64,000 nt of DNA from Polycyclovorans sp. (GCA_002706265.1 PAKU01000026.1:1-64000), one strand, 5' to 3'; positions 20,897 to 30,374 are shown, numbered from the stretch's first letter. The notes: generated by a model not told the origin, from the sequence alone. Program-made: numbers and translations.

Positions 20897-23800
20897 TCAC
20901 GTGCTGTCACCCTCGCCCACTTCGGTCAGGGCAACCGCCTGATCGACATCGACGCTGACCAGTCGCGACACCCCTGGCTCCTGCATGGTGACGCCGTGCA
21001 ATTGATGCGCGAGTTCCATCGTGATTTTGTTGTGGGTGATGATAATGAATTGCACGTTCTGCGACATTTCGCGCACGACCTCGCAAAAGCGGCTGACGTT
21101 GGCGTCGTCCAGCGGGGCATCGACCTCGTCCATCAGGCAGAACGGTGCCGGGTTGAGCTCAAACAGGCCCAGCAGCAGGGCGACCGCCGTCATCGCCTTT
21201 TCGCCCCCCGACAGAAGCTGGATGGTCGCATTGCGCTTGCCCGGCGGCCGCGCCATCACCCGCACCCCGGCATTGAGCAGGTCATCGCCGATCAGCTCCA
21301 GGGTGGCTTCGCCGCCCCCGAACAATTTTGGGAAGCGATCGCGAAACACCGTGTTGACCCGGTCAAAGGTGTCACGAAACAGGGCCTTGGTGTCGCCGTC
21401 GATCTTCTGCATGGCGGCCTCGAGCGTTTCCAGCGCCCCGCTCAAGTCCGCGTGCTGGGCCTCGAGATAGTGCGCGCGTGTCTGGGCCTCTTCGAGCTCC
21501 TGAATGGCCGCGAGGTTGATCGCGCCGAGACGCTCGATGCGCCGGATGACGCCGGCCAACTGGTCTTCACACGCGGTCGGCGTGAGGTCGGCGGCGATGT
21601 TGGCGGCCAGCTGCTCACGGCTGAAACCGCTCTCAGCAAGCTGCGCATCCAGCGCCTCGCCCCGTGTGCGGCAGTTCTCGGCCTTGAGTTGCAGGGCCTG
21701 AAGCGCCTCGTTCTCGCGCTCCCGGCGCTGTTCGGCCTGCTGCAGATCGACCTGCGACCCGTGCAGTTGGCGCTCCGCAGCCTCGGCAACACCGCGCTTG
21801 CCGCGAAGCGCGTCGCGTCGCTCCGCCAATGCGGCCTCGGCGGCGGTGACCGCTGCAGCCTGCACGGCCAGCGGCTCGGTCCACTGCTGGGCCTGGGCGC
21901 CGAGGGCACTGACCTGGGCGTCGAGGTGACGCAATTGCTCGGCCAAGGCCTGCTGGCTCGACAGCAGCGCGGCCAGCGTCGATTCGGCACCGGCACGCTC
22001 CACCGCCAGTCGCTGCGCCTGTTGCGCCCGGGCGTGATGCGATGCGCGGCTGCGCTGCACACCGTCGCGGGCCTTGGCCAGCGCCTGCTGATGTTCGCCC
22101 CGCGCCTGACGCAGCGCCTGCGACTGCGCTTCAAGGGCCACCAGGCCGGTCCGTGTGTCGGCCAGCTCGGCCTCGGCTTCGTTGAACTGCTGCTGGGTTT
22201 CCTGCCGCTCCTGCGCCAACCGCGCGGCGCGTTGCTGGGTCTGTTCGAGGCGCACCTTGAGCGACTGTTGCTGCGCCAGCTTCTGCGCATGGCGTGACTG
22301 AGCCTGATCGGTGGCCTGCGCAACGCTGCGGCGCTGCGCCTCCAGCGCCTGGATGCGGGCCGCCAGCGCGCCCAGCGTGGTGTCGAGGTCCGCGACCGTG
22401 GCCTCAACGTCGCTGCGCGCCTTGACCAAGGCCTTGAGCTGACGGCGCCGTTCGATCACCCCGCTCTGCCCCTGGCCCCGCTGCGGGTAGCGCACCCAGT
22501 CGCGTCCTGCCCAGATGCCGTCTGGCGTGATGCACGACTGCCCTGCGGCGAGTTGCGACTGGCGTGCGATGAGCGCGGCAAGATCGGCAACCGCTTCGAT
22601 GTCACGCAGCCAGTCACCCAGCGCCGACGGGCCCCGCACGTGGGCCGCCAGCGCCGTGTCGTCCGGCCGCACGGAAACACCCGCTTCAGTGCGATCGACC
22701 ATGATCACCGCACCGCGCTCCGGGCCTTGGGCCGCAGGCTGGCATGCACGCGCGTCCAGCCCCACCGGCGCGCTCAGCACCGCGTGCAGCACATGCTCGA
22801 CGGCCGGCTCCCACCCGGCATCAACTTCGATGCGCTCGGCGAGCTTTGGTGCGTCCTGCACGCCGCACTCGGCCCACCACTGCTTGAGTGCGGCTTCGTC
22901 ATTGCGCAGCGCGGCGGCCTGCAGGGTCTCAAGCGACGCCTGCTGACCCTTGATGCCCTGCAGATGCTGACGCGCGTCATGCAGCGTCTGCTCGTGTTGC
23001 CGGCGCTCGTCACGCAAGGTCGAGAGCTGCGACTCCATGCTGCCCAGCTGGGCGCGCCCGTCGGCCAGGGTCGCGGCCAGGGTTTCGGCCTCTTGATCAG
23101 CGCCCGCAAGGGCCTGCACCAGCGCATGGATGTCGAGCGTGGCGGCCTCGTCGGTCAATCGCTTGAGACGGGCCTCGGCCTGCACACGGGCACGGTCCAG
23201 TGCCTGCACCCGCACCCGCTCGGATTCGGTCTTGGCCAGTGGCGCTTCGGCGCTCTGCGAAAATTGCTCCCAAAGTTGCTGGGCTTCGGCCAGGGCAAAT
23301 TCCTGGCGCTCAAGATCACGCAGGGCTTCGGCCTCGAGCGCTTCGGCTTCAGCGAGACGCTGCAACAAGGCAGCCAGATGCTGGTCTGCTTCGGCGTGCC
23401 GCGCGGCCTCGCGGTCGCGGCGCGCCAGTGTGTCGTTGCGGCGACGGTCGAGTTCGTCCCGTTCGCGGGTCTGCATGTCGCGCAGGGCCTGGGTATGCGC
23501 CAGGGTCTGCTGGGCCTGAGTGCGCGCCGATTCGGCTTCGTAGACGCGTGCCTGCTCGGCGTTGATGGCCGCTTCGGTCTCGCGCAGGGCGCGCTCCGCC
23601 TGCTCGCGCGCCGCACGCGCGGCGGCCAGGGCGTGCACGGCGGCGTCCTGCGAGGCCTGCTGCGCGGCGATCTGCTGCGCGATGCCCGCCGACTCCTGCG
23701 CCACCGCCTGGGCGCGCAGGTACAGCAACTCGGCGCGTAGACGCCGCTCGTCGGCCTTGAGCGTGGTGTATTTCTCGGCATTGGCCGCCTGCCTGGTCAA

Positions 23801-24424
23801 CGCCAGGATGCGACCGTCAATTTCACCCCGCAGATCGTTGAGACGATCGAGGTTCTCGCGGGTGGCGCGGATGCGGCTCTCGGTCTCGCGACGCCGATCC
23901 TTGTACTTGCTGATGCCGGCCGCCTCTTCAAGCCATTGCCGCAGTTCTTCGGGCTTGGCCTCGACCATGCGGCTGACCATGCCCTGCTCGATGATGGCGT
24001 ATTGATTCTTGCCGCCGAGTCCGGTGCCGAGAAACAGGTCGGTGACGTCACGCTTCAGGCATTTGCGCCCATTCAGAAAATACTGCGAGCCGGCGTCGCG
24101 GCCGAGCTCGCGGCGCACCGAGATTTCGCTGTAGGCGGCATAGCTGCCGGTGATCTGCGCGTCCTGATTGTCGAACAGCAACTCCACGCTGGCACGGCCG
24201 ATCGGCTTGCGGGTTCTGGAGCCGTTGAAGATGACGTCTTCGGCATCGGCGCCGCGCAGGTTTTTCATGCTGGACTCGCCCAGCACCCAGCGCACCGCGT
24301 CGATGATGTTGGACTTGCCGCAGCCGTTCGGACCGACCACGCTCGTCAGGTTGGACGGCAGCAGCAACTGGGTCGGATCGACAAAAGATTTGAAGCCGGC
24401 GAGCTTGATCCCCGACAGGCGCAT
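20897..24424 (-). CDS. smc: Chromosome segregation ATPase Smc
   Basis: Core of the Smc-ScpAB condensin. It has 1,175 residues. Walker A GPNGCGKSN is at residues 31-39. Two very long coiled coils rich in Ala, Gln, Arg and Glu flank a hinge around residues 510-650. The C-terminal head has the ABC signature LLSGGEKAMT near 1078 and Walker B PFCLMDEVDAPLDD near 1098. ATG 24424 starts exactly at the family N-terminus MRLSGIKLAGFKSF; the open frame further upstream is not homologous. Having Smc instead of MukB excludes enterobacterial-type lineages. Confidence 0.96.
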   Translation of the reverse strand: MRLSGIKLAGFKSFVDPTQLLLPSNLTSVVGPNGCGKSNIIDAVRWVLGESSMKNLRGADAEDVIFNGSRTRKPIGRASVELLFDNQDAQITGSYAAYSEISVRRELGRDAGSQYFLNGRKCLKRDVTDLFLGTGLGGKNQYAIIEQGMVSRMVEAKPEELRQWLEEAAGISKYKDRRRETESRIRATRENLDRLNDLRGEIDGRILALTRQAANAEKYTTLKADERRLRAELLYLRAQAVAQESAGIAQQIAAQQASQDAAVHALAAARAAREQAERALRETEAAINAEQARVYEAESARTQAQQTLAHTQALRDMQTRERDELDRRRNDTLARRDREAARHAEADQHLAALLQRLAEAEALEAEALRDLERQEFALAEAQQLWEQFSQSAEAPLAKTESERVRVQALDRARVQAEARLKRLTDEAATLDIHALVQALAGADQEAETLAATLADGRAQLGSMESQLSTLRDERRQHEQTLHDARQHLQGIKGQQASLETLQAAALRNDEAALKQWWAECGVQDAPKLAERIEVDAGWEPAVEHVLHAVLSAPVGLDARACQPAAQGPERGAVIMVDRTEAGVSVRPDDTALAAHVRGPSALGDWLRDIEAVADLAALIARQSQLAAGQSCITPDGIWAGRDWVRYPQRGQGQSGVIERRRQLKALVKARSDVEATVADLDTTLGALAARIQALEAQRRSVAQATDQAQSRHAQKLAQQQSLKVRLEQTQQRAARLAQERQETQQQFNEAEAELADTRTGLVALEAQSQALRQARGEHQQALAKARDGVQRSRASHHARAQQAQRLAVERAGAESTLAALLSSQQALAEQLRHLDAQVSALGAQAQQWTEPLAVQAAAVTAAEAALAERRDALRGKRGVAEAAERQLHGSQVDLQQAEQRRERENEALQALQLKAENCRTRGEALDAQLAESGFSREQLAANIAADLTPTACEDQLAGVIRRIERLGAINLAAIQELEEAQTRAHYLEAQHADLSGALETLEAAMQKIDGDTKALFRDTFDRVNTVFRDRFPKLFGGGEATLELIGDDLLNAGVRVMARPPGKRNATIQLLSGGEKAMTAVALLLGLFELNPAPFCLMDEVDAPLDDANVSRFCEVVREMSQNVQFIIITHNKITMELAHQLHGVTMQEPGVSRLVSVDVDQAVALTEVGEGDST

Positions 24425-24614
24425 GCGATTTCCGTGAATTGAAGATCTGAAGCCCGTCGCGTCTGACAACGTGCATGACGGCAAGCCTCCCCACACCGGG
24501 CCAGCCCGCCTAGGGGCAGCCCCACTGAACGGCAGGTTACGGCGCGCCCGCTCAGGCGTGTCGCAATAGTTTAATTTAGCGCGCCCTGCCCCGTCGCCCC
24601 GATCTGATTCGCCC

Positions 24615-25043
24615 ATGACCCCACACGCTTCGCAGTCACTCGAAACCTTTCCCAACCCCGCGCCGACCCGCGATTACGTCATCCGCATGCGCCTGCCGGA
24701 GTTCACCTGCTTGTGCCCCAAGACCGGGCAGCCGGACTTCGCGACGCTGTATCTGGAATACATTGCCGACCAGCAGTGCGTGGAACTGAAAAGCCTGAAG
24801 CTCTATATCTGGAGCTTCCGCAATGAGGGCTGCTTCCACGAGGCGGTCACCAACCGCATGCTCGACGACCTGGTGGCGGCCACGCGGCCGCGCTTCATGC
24901 GCCTGACCGCGGTCTTCAACGTGCGTGGCGGTGTGTACACCCACGTGACGGCCGAACACTGCACGCCGGGCTACGTGCCCTCGCTGCCGCCGCCGGCCTG
25001 GCATGTCGACCCCACGGGGGCCGGGCTTACGCCAGGGGTCTGA
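24615..25043 (+). CDS. queF: NADPH-dependent 7-cyano-7-deazaguanine reductase (short QueF)
   Basis: Reduces preQ0 to preQ1 in queuosine biosynthesis. At 142 residues it is the single-domain YkvM-like type, not the longer bimodular YqcD-like enzyme of E. coli. The catalytic cysteine C34 is in [10 protein letters not shown]. The QueF signature [16 protein letters not shown] and the glutamate in CFHEAVTNR follow. It is divergent from smc and convergent with the phosphatase gene, with 11 bases between stops. No preQ1 riboswitch is recognisable in the 190-base upstream gap. Confidence 0.94.
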   Translation: MTPHASQSLETFPNPAPTRDYVIRMRLPEFTCLCPKTGQPDFATLYLEYIADQQCVELKSLKLYIWSFRNEGCFHEAVTNRMLDDLVAATRPRFMRLTAVFNVRGGVYTHVTAEHCTPGYVPSLPPPAWHVDPTGAGLTPGV

Positions 25044-25054
25044 GCGGTGGACGC

Positions 25055-25840
25055 TTAAGTCTTCTGCCCCGACGCGAGCAGCCCGGCCAGCACCTTGACC
25101 GTGACCCAGCGGGCATGCCCCATATCGCCCCGGTAAACCCAGACCGGATCGCCGGGCCCGCCAAGGCTGGACACGATGAGACCGGCGCCGGCGAAGTTCT
25201 GGTCACGCGTGTCTTCATTGATCGTCACCAGGGCAGCGAGGCCGGCGGCTTTTGCAGCCGCCAGGCCCATGGCGGAATCTTCAACGGCCACACACTGGGC
25301 GGCCGTCAGGCCCATGCGCTGCAGGGCCAGCTGGTACAGCATGGGATGCGGCTTTTTGTGGGTGACCTCTTCGCCACTGGCAATCACCTCGATTGCCGCG
25401 CGCAACTCGGGACGCAGGCTAAATTCCAGCACCGGGTCCAGCGTGCGCCGCGACGCGTTGGAGACGATGGCCAGGCGAATGCCGGCAGCCCGCGCCTCGC
25501 AGATCAGCCGCTCGACCCCGGCGCGCAACGGGATCTGACCCGCCGCGACCCGGTCGCGAAAGAAATCGGACTTGAGCTGATGGACCTTGGCGATCCACTG
25601 GTCCGGGTCGCGCGCAACGGCGGCGGATTCTGGCCCCAACTCCGGGGCGTAGGCATCCAGATAGTGGCGGATGCGTTCACGCCCTCCGGGCTGCTTGAGC
25701 AGCGTGCGGTACAGATCGCGATCCCAACGAAACGGCACGCCCAGCGAGTCGAATGCCTGATTGTAGGCGGGATGGTGTCCTAACCCTTCAGTGTCGGCCA
25801 AGGTGCCGTCGACATCGAAGAGGATCGCTTCGAGCGTCAT
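25055..25840 (-). CDS. HAD-superfamily phosphatase, CbbY-like
   Basis: 261 residues. HAD motif I DVDGT is at residues 9-13, motif II is VSNAS, motif III is the lysine in HKKPHP, and motif IV is VEDSAMGLAAA. The helical cap and the C-terminal tail (VKVLAGLL) match CbbY-type sugar phosphatases, some of which remove the Rubisco inhibitor xylulose bisphosphate. No Rubisco genes are in view, so the substrate may be another sugar phosphate. ATG 25840 gives the motif at the normal distance; an upstream in-frame extension of 15 residues is less likely. Confidence 0.85.
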   Translation of the reverse strand: MTLEAILFDVDGTLADTEGLGHHPAYNQAFDSLGVPFRWDRDLYRTLLKQPGGRERIRHYLDAYAPELGPESAAVARDPDQWIAKVHQLKSDFFRDRVAAGQIPLRAGVERLICEARAAGIRLAIVSNASRRTLDPVLEFSLRPELRAAIEVIASGEEVTHKKPHPMLYQLALQRMGLTAAQCVAVEDSAMGLAAAKAAGLAALVTINEDTRDQNFAGAGLIVSSLGGPGDPVWVYRGDMGHARWVTVKVLAGLLASGQKT

Positions 25841-25926
25841 GCCGCAAGCCCAGCGTGGCGGGAGACCGATTTCATGGCGAACCATTACAAATGAAAGGAC
25901 GCGCGGAATCTATCAAACTCGGCTGA

Positions 25927-26781
25927 ATGAGGACGAAAGGACGATTTGCGCCGACACCGAGCGGGCCGCTGCACGAGGGCTCGCTGCAAACGGCAGCGGC
26001 GAGCTGGATCAGCGCCCGCCGCCAGAACGGCCAATGGTGGGTGCGCATCGACGACCTGGATGCCGCACGCTGCCCGCCCGGCGCAACGGCCTGCATCCTG
26101 CAGCAATTGGAGGCCTACGGCCTGCACTGGGACGGGCACCCTGTCTACCAGACGCAGCATGTCGAACGGTATCGCCACGCGCGTGAGGTACTGGCCCGGG
26201 CCGGCGCGCTCTATCCCTGTGACTGCACCCGCGCCGAGCGACGGGCGCGGCTGCAGGAGACCCCTTCGGCCTACGATCAGCATTGCTGGCGTCATCCCCA
26301 CACGCCGGCCCGAACCCCGGCCTGGCGCCTGATACTGGATGACGCTGATCTGCACTGGAACGACCAACTGCAAGGCCCGCAACACGCCACGCGCGCGCAA
26401 TTGGGCGACCCGATCATCTGGCGCCAAGACGACATCCCCGGTTACGCCCTGGCGTGCGCGGTTGATGAATCCGCGATGGCGATCACCGAAGTGGTCCGCG
26501 GCGACGATCTGAGGCAGGAGACCGCGCCGCAATTGCAAATTGCCCGAACGCTGGGCCATCGCCCCGCGAAATACCACCACGTGCCGCTGGTCATGGACGC
26601 GTCAGGCCGGAAGATGAGCAAGCAGAATCATGCGGCGCCCCTGCCTGATGACCCCAGCGGCATGTCGGCGGCGATGCTGCGCGTGCTCACCCGGCTGGGA
26701 CACACGCTACCGCCAATGCTGCACCGTGCAGCGCCCGTGCTGCAGCTGCGCTGCGTTCTCGAGAGCCTCAGGGCGTCCTGA
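25927..26781 (+). CDS. gluQ: Glutamyl-Q tRNA(Asp) synthetase
   Basis: Attaches glutamate to queuosine at the wobble position of tRNA(Asp). It is a glutamyl-tRNA synthetase catalytic core without the anticodon-binding domain. It has 284 residues against about 298 in E. coli YadB. GRFAPTPSGPLHEGSL is at the N-terminus, with LHEG replacing the HIGH-type element. A cysteine pair YPCDC and the KMSK-type loop GRKMSKQN follow. It shares the queuosine theme with queF 900 bases away. Start ATG 25927. Confidence 0.94.
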   Translation: MRTKGRFAPTPSGPLHEGSLQTAAASWISARRQNGQWWVRIDDLDAARCPPGATACILQQLEAYGLHWDGHPVYQTQHVERYRHAREVLARAGALYPCDCTRAERRARLQETPSAYDQHCWRHPHTPARTPAWRLILDDADLHWNDQLQGPQHATRAQLGDPIIWRQDDIPGYALACAVDESAMAITEVVRGDDLRQETAPQLQIARTLGHRPAKYHHVPLVMDASGRKMSKQNHAAPLPDDPSGMSAAMLRVLTRLGHTLPPMLHRAAPVLQLRCVLESLRAS

Positions 26782-26825
26782 GGCGCGCATGGCCTTCACC
26801 GGCAGCATCTGGCATGATTCAATGA

Positions 26826-26836
26826 TGCACTGCACA
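26826..26836. promoter_or_regulatory. TGCAC direct repeat upstream of phaR, possible operator
   Basis: TGCACTGCACA lies 17 bases before the phaR start. PhaR proteins bind TGC/GCA-rich sites and repress themselves in several bacteria. Assigning this repeat as such a site is inference from base composition and position only. Confidence 0.3.
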
Positions 26837-26852
26837 AAAATACCCGATACCG

Positions 26853-27335
26853 ATGTCTGAAATCCGGATCATCAAGAAGTACCCGAACCGCCGTCTTTAC
26901 GACACGGCCATCAGCCGCTACATCACGCTTGAAGACATTCGCAAGCTGGTGATCAGCGGCGTGCAGTTCAAAGTCGAAGACAAGCGCACGCGGGATGACA
27001 TCACCCGCGGCATCCTGCTTCAGGTGATCGCCGAGCGGGAAGAGAACGGCACGCCGATCTTCACCAACGACCTGCTGCAGTTCATCATCCGCTTCTACGA
27101 CGACCCCATGCAGACCAGCATCAGCCGCTACCTGGAGCTGTCGATGAAGCTGTACTCCGAGCAGCACCAGCACTTCACCGAGCAGCTGCGCAACATGCTG
27201 GGGCAGGCGCAACAGCCGTTGCAGATGCTCAAGGAGCTGGCCGATGGGCAACGGCCGCTGTGGCGCACGGTTCGCAGCGAGTTCGTTCGCAGCCTCTCGG
27301 AGCGTGCCCGGGCCATCAAGCCCAGCAGCAAGTAG
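26853..27335 (+). CDS. phaR: Polyhydroxyalkanoate synthesis repressor PhaR
   Basis: DNA-binding sensor of PHA granules that represses phasin and its own gene until polymer appears. The 160 residues consist of the N-terminal PHB-accumulation DNA-binding domain (residues 4-64: IIKKYPNRRLYDTAISRYITLEDI) and the helical accumulation domain with ENGTPIFTNDLLQFIIRFYDD. It implies a PHA synthase elsewhere in the genome. Immediately downstream lie the two sRNA-like units. Confidence 0.94.
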   Translation: MSEIRIIKKYPNRRLYDTAISRYITLEDIRKLVISGVQFKVEDKRTRDDITRGILLQVIAEREENGTPIFTNDLLQFIIRFYDDPMQTSISRYLELSMKLYSEQHQHFTEQLRNMLGQAQQPLQMLKELADGQRPLWRTVRSEFVRSLSERARAIKPSSK

Positions 27336-27485
27336 GCGGGCCGCTGGCACGGCATTTGCTCACTGAAATCATTGCCAAGTGGGTGCAGCACAGGCTCGCA
27401 GAGGCACCATCGGTCTACCGCCGCAACGCAGCATGAACGTCTTCAAGTCGCTGATAAACAGGGTTACTTTCCACCCACAAGAGAT

Positions 27486-27514
27486 TTGACAACACTCAAG
27501 GTCATCTTTATACT
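27486..27514 (+). promoter_or_regulatory. Strong sigma70 promoter of sRNA copy 1
   Basis: Consensus -35 TTGACA (27486-27491) and -10 TATACT (27509-27514) with the optimal 17-base spacer. Start of transcription is expected near 27521. Confidence 0.85.
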
Positions 27515-27520
27515 GCACCG

Positions 27521-27636
27521 CAACAAAGTCCGGAAACAAAAAACCCGACACGGGTGCCGGGCTTTAAACAGTCTCCTCCAGAAAGGCCAAGCGCCTTTCT
27601 CGCACCTTGCCCCCGGTCTCCGGGGGCTCTTTTTAT
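27521..27636 (+). ncRNA. Predicted small RNA, copy 1 of a tandem pair
   Basis: About 115 nt, non-coding. Hairpin A is at 27544-27561 (CCCG..CA / TG..CGGG, loop CGGG). A single-stranded CTCCTCC (27573-27579) follows, complementary to Shine-Dalgarno GGAGGAG. Hairpin B is at 27580-27600, a perfect 8-bp stem AGAAAGGC/GCCTTTCT with loop CAAGC. An intrinsic terminator at 27609-27636 (8-bp GC stem, loop TCT, then CTCTTTTTATT) ends it. A near-identical unit starts 372 bases further on. Architecture and anti-SD motif suggest a translation-repressing sRNA; targets are unknown. Confidence 0.8.
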
Positions 27637-27789
27637 TGTGTCCCGCAAAAATGCAGGCATCGGTGCCTAACGGCCGATGAACGGCTCTTGTGAATTGGAT
27701 TCTCTACCACTTCATGGGCGCACGCAATCCCCAATCTTGCTGGCGCCCCTGCTCTTCCCAGGCGCGAGACAAGGCGGTTGCCAGAACAG

Positions 27790-27808
27790 AATGGTGCGCC
27801 GCACCATT
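27790..27808. promoter_or_regulatory. 19-bp inverted repeat upstream of sRNA copy 2
   Basis: AATGGTGC and GCACCATT separated by GCC, 50 bases before the -35 box of copy 2. No T run follows, so it is not a terminator; an operator is possible. It has no counterpart before copy 1. The rest of 27,637-27,857 shows no gene. Confidence 0.35.
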
Positions 27809-27857
27809 ATTCTCTCCAACTGATTGATATCGTTGTGCATTAAGTTTTGAGATGCAA

Positions 27858-27886
27858 TTGACAACACTCAGGGTCATCTCTATACT
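27858..27886 (+). promoter_or_regulatory. Strong sigma70 promoter of sRNA copy 2
   Basis: TTGACA (27858-27863), 17-base spacer and TATACT (27881-27886), identical boxes to copy 1. Start of transcription is expected near 27893. Confidence 0.85.
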
Positions 27887-27892
27887 GCACTG

Positions 27893-28010
27893 CAACAAAG
27901 TCCGGAAATAAAAAACCCGACACGGGTGCCGGGCTTTAAATGGTCTCCTCCAGAAAGGCCACGCGCCTTTCTAGCACCTTGCCCTCCGGATTCCGGGGGG
28001 CTCTTTTATT
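27893..28010 (+). ncRNA. Predicted small RNA, copy 2 of a tandem pair
   Basis: About 117 nt. Hairpin A and CTCCTCC are unchanged from copy 1. Hairpin B (27952-27972) keeps the identical 8-bp stem but has loop CACGC instead of CAAGC. The terminator stem (27982-28000) differs in sequence yet still pairs over 8 bp using a G-U pair, with loop ATT and a T-rich tail CTCTTTTATTTTT. Changes concentrated in loops and spacer, with stems maintained, indicate selection on RNA structure. By hand alignment the two units are roughly 90% identical from -35 box to terminator. Confidence 0.8.
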
Positions 28011-28176
28011 TTTGTCCCCCTCCAGAGGCCAGATTTGTTGAGCTCTTCTGGTCACGCCTGCGCCTGACCTCAGCGCTTATCGCACCATTATCGGGCACCT
28101 GAAGTCAGAGTGCAACAATGGGTCGCAAATCCAGTCGTCACGCAACCGCCCGTCGCGCGAGCCGGGCAGCGCGCAC

Positions 28177-28202
28177 AAAAAACGGCCTCTCGGCCGTTTT
28201 TT
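28177..28202. terminator. Bidirectional terminator after pnp
   Basis: 11-bp stem AAAAAACGGCC/GGCCGTTTTTT with loop TCTC, 24 bases past the pnp stop. It ends the rimP-pnp operon on the minus strand and would also stop any plus-strand read-through from the sRNA region. Between 28,011 and 28,176 I see no supportable gene. Confidence 0.85.
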
Positions 28203-28225
28203 GTTTTCTGCGGAAGCCGGTCGCT

Positions 28226-30322
28226 TCAAGCAACAACTTCGTCCAAGGCCTTCATCGACAGGCGAATTTTGCCGTCACGGCTGACTTCCAGCACCTTGAC
28301 GCGCACGACCTGCCCTTCTTTGACCACTTCCTCGACCTTCTCGACGCGCTTGTCGGCCAGTTGCGAGATGTGGACCAGCCCATCCTTGCCCGGCGCGATG
28401 GTGACGAACGCACCGAAGTCCATGATCTTGGCGACCTTGCCTTCATAGATCGCACCGACTTCCACATCTTTGGTGAGCATCTCGATCCGGCTGATCGCTG
28501 CTTGGGCGGCTTCGGTGCTGGTGGCGGCGACTTTGATCGTGCCGTCGTCGCTGATGTCGATCTGCGTATTGGTTTCCCGGGTAATGGCCTGAATGGTTGC
28601 ACCCCCCTTGCCGATCACTTCGCGAATCTTGTCCGGATGAATCTTGATCGTCGTGATCCGCGGCGCGTGCTCGGAAACATCCGAACGCGGCGCTGCAATC
28701 ACTTCGTTCATCGCCTCAAGAATGTGCAGGCGGGCCGCCTTGGCTTGCTCCAGGGCCTTTTGCATGATCTCGCCGGTAATGCCTGCGATCTTGATGTCCA
28801 TCTGCAGCGCCGTCACGCCATTGGCCGTGCCGGCAACCTTGAAGTCCATGTCGCCCAGATGGTCTTCATCGCCGAGAATATCGGTCAATACGGCCCAGTC
28901 ACTGCCTTCCAGAATCAGCCCCATCGCGACGCCGGCAACCGGCGCCTTGATGGGCACGCCGGCGTCCATCAACGCCAGGCAGGCGCCACAGACTGATGCC
29001 ATCGACGATGAACCATTCGACTCGGTCACCTCCGACACCACGCGCACGACATACGGAAACTCGGTCGTCAAGTCGGGCATGACCGCCGCGACGCCCCGCT
29101 TGGCGAGGCGCCCGTGGCCGATTTCACGCCGCTTGGGCATGTTCATGCGGCCGGTTTCGCCGACGCAATAAGGAGGAAAGTTGTAGTGGAACATGAAGCG
29201 CTCGTGCCACTCGCCCTCGATCGCATCGATGATCTGGTAGTCCTTGCCGGTGCCCAGGGTCGCGACGGCCAGCACCTGGGTTTCGCCGCGGGTGAACAGC
29301 GCCGAACCGTGGGTGCGCGGCAAAACGCCTGCCGCCACAGACAACGGGCGCACGGTGGTGCGATCACGACCGTCGATACGCGGTTGCCCTTCGAGAATGC
29401 GGCCCCGCACCACCTTGGCCTCAAGCTCGTGCAAGGCATCCTTCACGTCGCGGTCACCCAGCGTTTCGGGCTTGGCGCCCACGGCTTCGGCGCGGATCGC
29501 GTTGATTGCGGCCACGCGCTCCTTCTTGTCGGTCAGCGTGTACGCATCGGCAATGCGCCCTTCGTACGCCGCCGCGAAGCCGCTCACCGCGCTGGTGTCC
29601 GGCGCCCGCCAGTCCCACTTGGGCAGACCGGCTTCGGCAACAAGCTCGTTGATGGCGACGATGGCCGCCTGCATCTGTTCGTGGCCAAACAACACCGCAC
29701 CCAGCATGACCTCTTCCGAGAGCATCTTGGCCTCGGACTCGACCATCAACACGGCGTCTTTGGTGCCCGCGACAACCAAATCCAGTTCGGACGTCTTCAG
29801 CTGACTCTCGGTCGGGTTGAGAATAAAGTTGCCGTCCTGGAAGCCGACACGCGCCGCGCCAATCGGTCCCGCAAAGGGGGCGCCGGTCAGCGCAACGGCC
29901 GCTGAGGCGCCGATCATGGCGGGAATGTCGCCGCTGATTTCAGGGTTCAGGGACAGCACGGTGGCGGCCACCTGAACTTCGTTGAAAAAGCCGTCCGGAA
30001 ACAGCGGGCGCAACGGGCGGTCGATAAGACGCGAGGTCAGCGTTTCCTTCTCGGTCGGACGCCCTTCACGCTTGAAGAAGCCGCCGGGGATGCGACCGCC
30101 GGCGTAGAAGCGCTCCATGTAATCCACCGTCAGCGGGAAGAAGCCCTGGTCGGGCTTTGCATCCTTGCGCGCGACGACGTTGACCATGACCACGGTCTCG
30201 CCCATCGATACGATGACGCTGCAGGCCTGCCGCGCGATGGCGCCGGTTTCCAGGGTGACGGTCTGACCACCGAACTGAAAGCTTTTCTTGACTGCCGTTG
30301 CCGGCGTGGCGGAAATAGCCAT
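28226..30322 (-). CDS. pnp: Polynucleotide phosphorylase
   Basis: 3'-to-5' phosphorolytic exoribonuclease of the RNA degradosome. It has 698 residues. Two RNase PH-like domains are present, the first with [22 protein letters not shown], followed by a helical linker. The KH domain is near residue 555-620 ([13 protein letters not shown]) and the S1 domain near 620-690 ([18 protein letters not shown]). The Shine-Dalgarno GGAG lies nine bases before ATG 30322. As in other gammaproteobacteria it follows rpsO, with a long hairpin in the spacer. Confidence 0.97.
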   Translation of the reverse strand: MAISATPATAVKKSFQFGGQTVTLETGAIARQACSVIVSMGETVVMVNVVARKDAKPDQGFFPLTVDYMERFYAGGRIPGGFFKREGRPTEKETLTSRLIDRPLRPLFPDGFFNEVQVAATVLSLNPEISGDIPAMIGASAAVALTGAPFAGPIGAARVGFQDGNFILNPTESQLKTSELDLVVAGTKDAVLMVESEAKMLSEEVMLGAVLFGHEQMQAAIVAINELVAEAGLPKWDWRAPDTSAVSGFAAAYEGRIADAYTLTDKKERVAAINAIRAEAVGAKPETLGDRDVKDALHELEAKVVRGRILEGQPRIDGRDRTTVRPLSVAAGVLPRTHGSALFTRGETQVLAVATLGTGKDYQIIDAIEGEWHERFMFHYNFPPYCVGETGRMNMPKRREIGHGRLAKRGVAAVMPDLTTEFPYVVRVVSEVTESNGSSSMASVCGACLALMDAGVPIKAPVAGVAMGLILEGSDWAVLTDILGDEDHLGDMDFKVAGTANGVTALQMDIKIAGITGEIMQKALEQAKAARLHILEAMNEVIAAPRSDVSEHAPRITTIKIHPDKIREVIGKGGATIQAITRETNTQIDISDDGTIKVAATSTEAAQAAISRIEMLTKDVEVGAIYEGKVAKIMDFGAFVTIAPGKDGLVHISQLADKRVEKVEEVVKEGQVVRVKVLEVSRDGKIRLSMKALDEVVA

Positions 30323-30349
30323 TAATCATTTCTCCATAAACAAATAAAT

Positions 30350-30374
30350 CGCCGCCGGAGATCCTCCGGCGGCG
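30350..30374 (-). promoter_or_regulatory. Long hairpin in the rpsO-pnp spacer
   Basis: Perfect 11-bp stem CGCCGCCGGAG/CTCCGGCGGCG with loop ATC, followed on the minus strand by GATTTATTTG. It could be the partial rpsO terminator or the RNase III-cleaved stem through which PNPase autoregulates in E. coli. Position fits both roles; the sequence does not decide. Confidence 0.6.

Noticed and set aside
27486-28017. CRISPR array or insertion-sequence repeats
   Set aside because: There are only two long units with promoters and terminators, no short regularly spaced repeats, no transposase and no terminal inverted repeats.
28118-28246. Short basic reading frame starting MGRKSSRHATARR downstream of the sRNA pair
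   Set aside because: It runs through the pnp terminator hairpin and into pnp antisense, has no convincing Shine-Dalgarno sequence or promoter, and its composition follows from GC-rich DNA.
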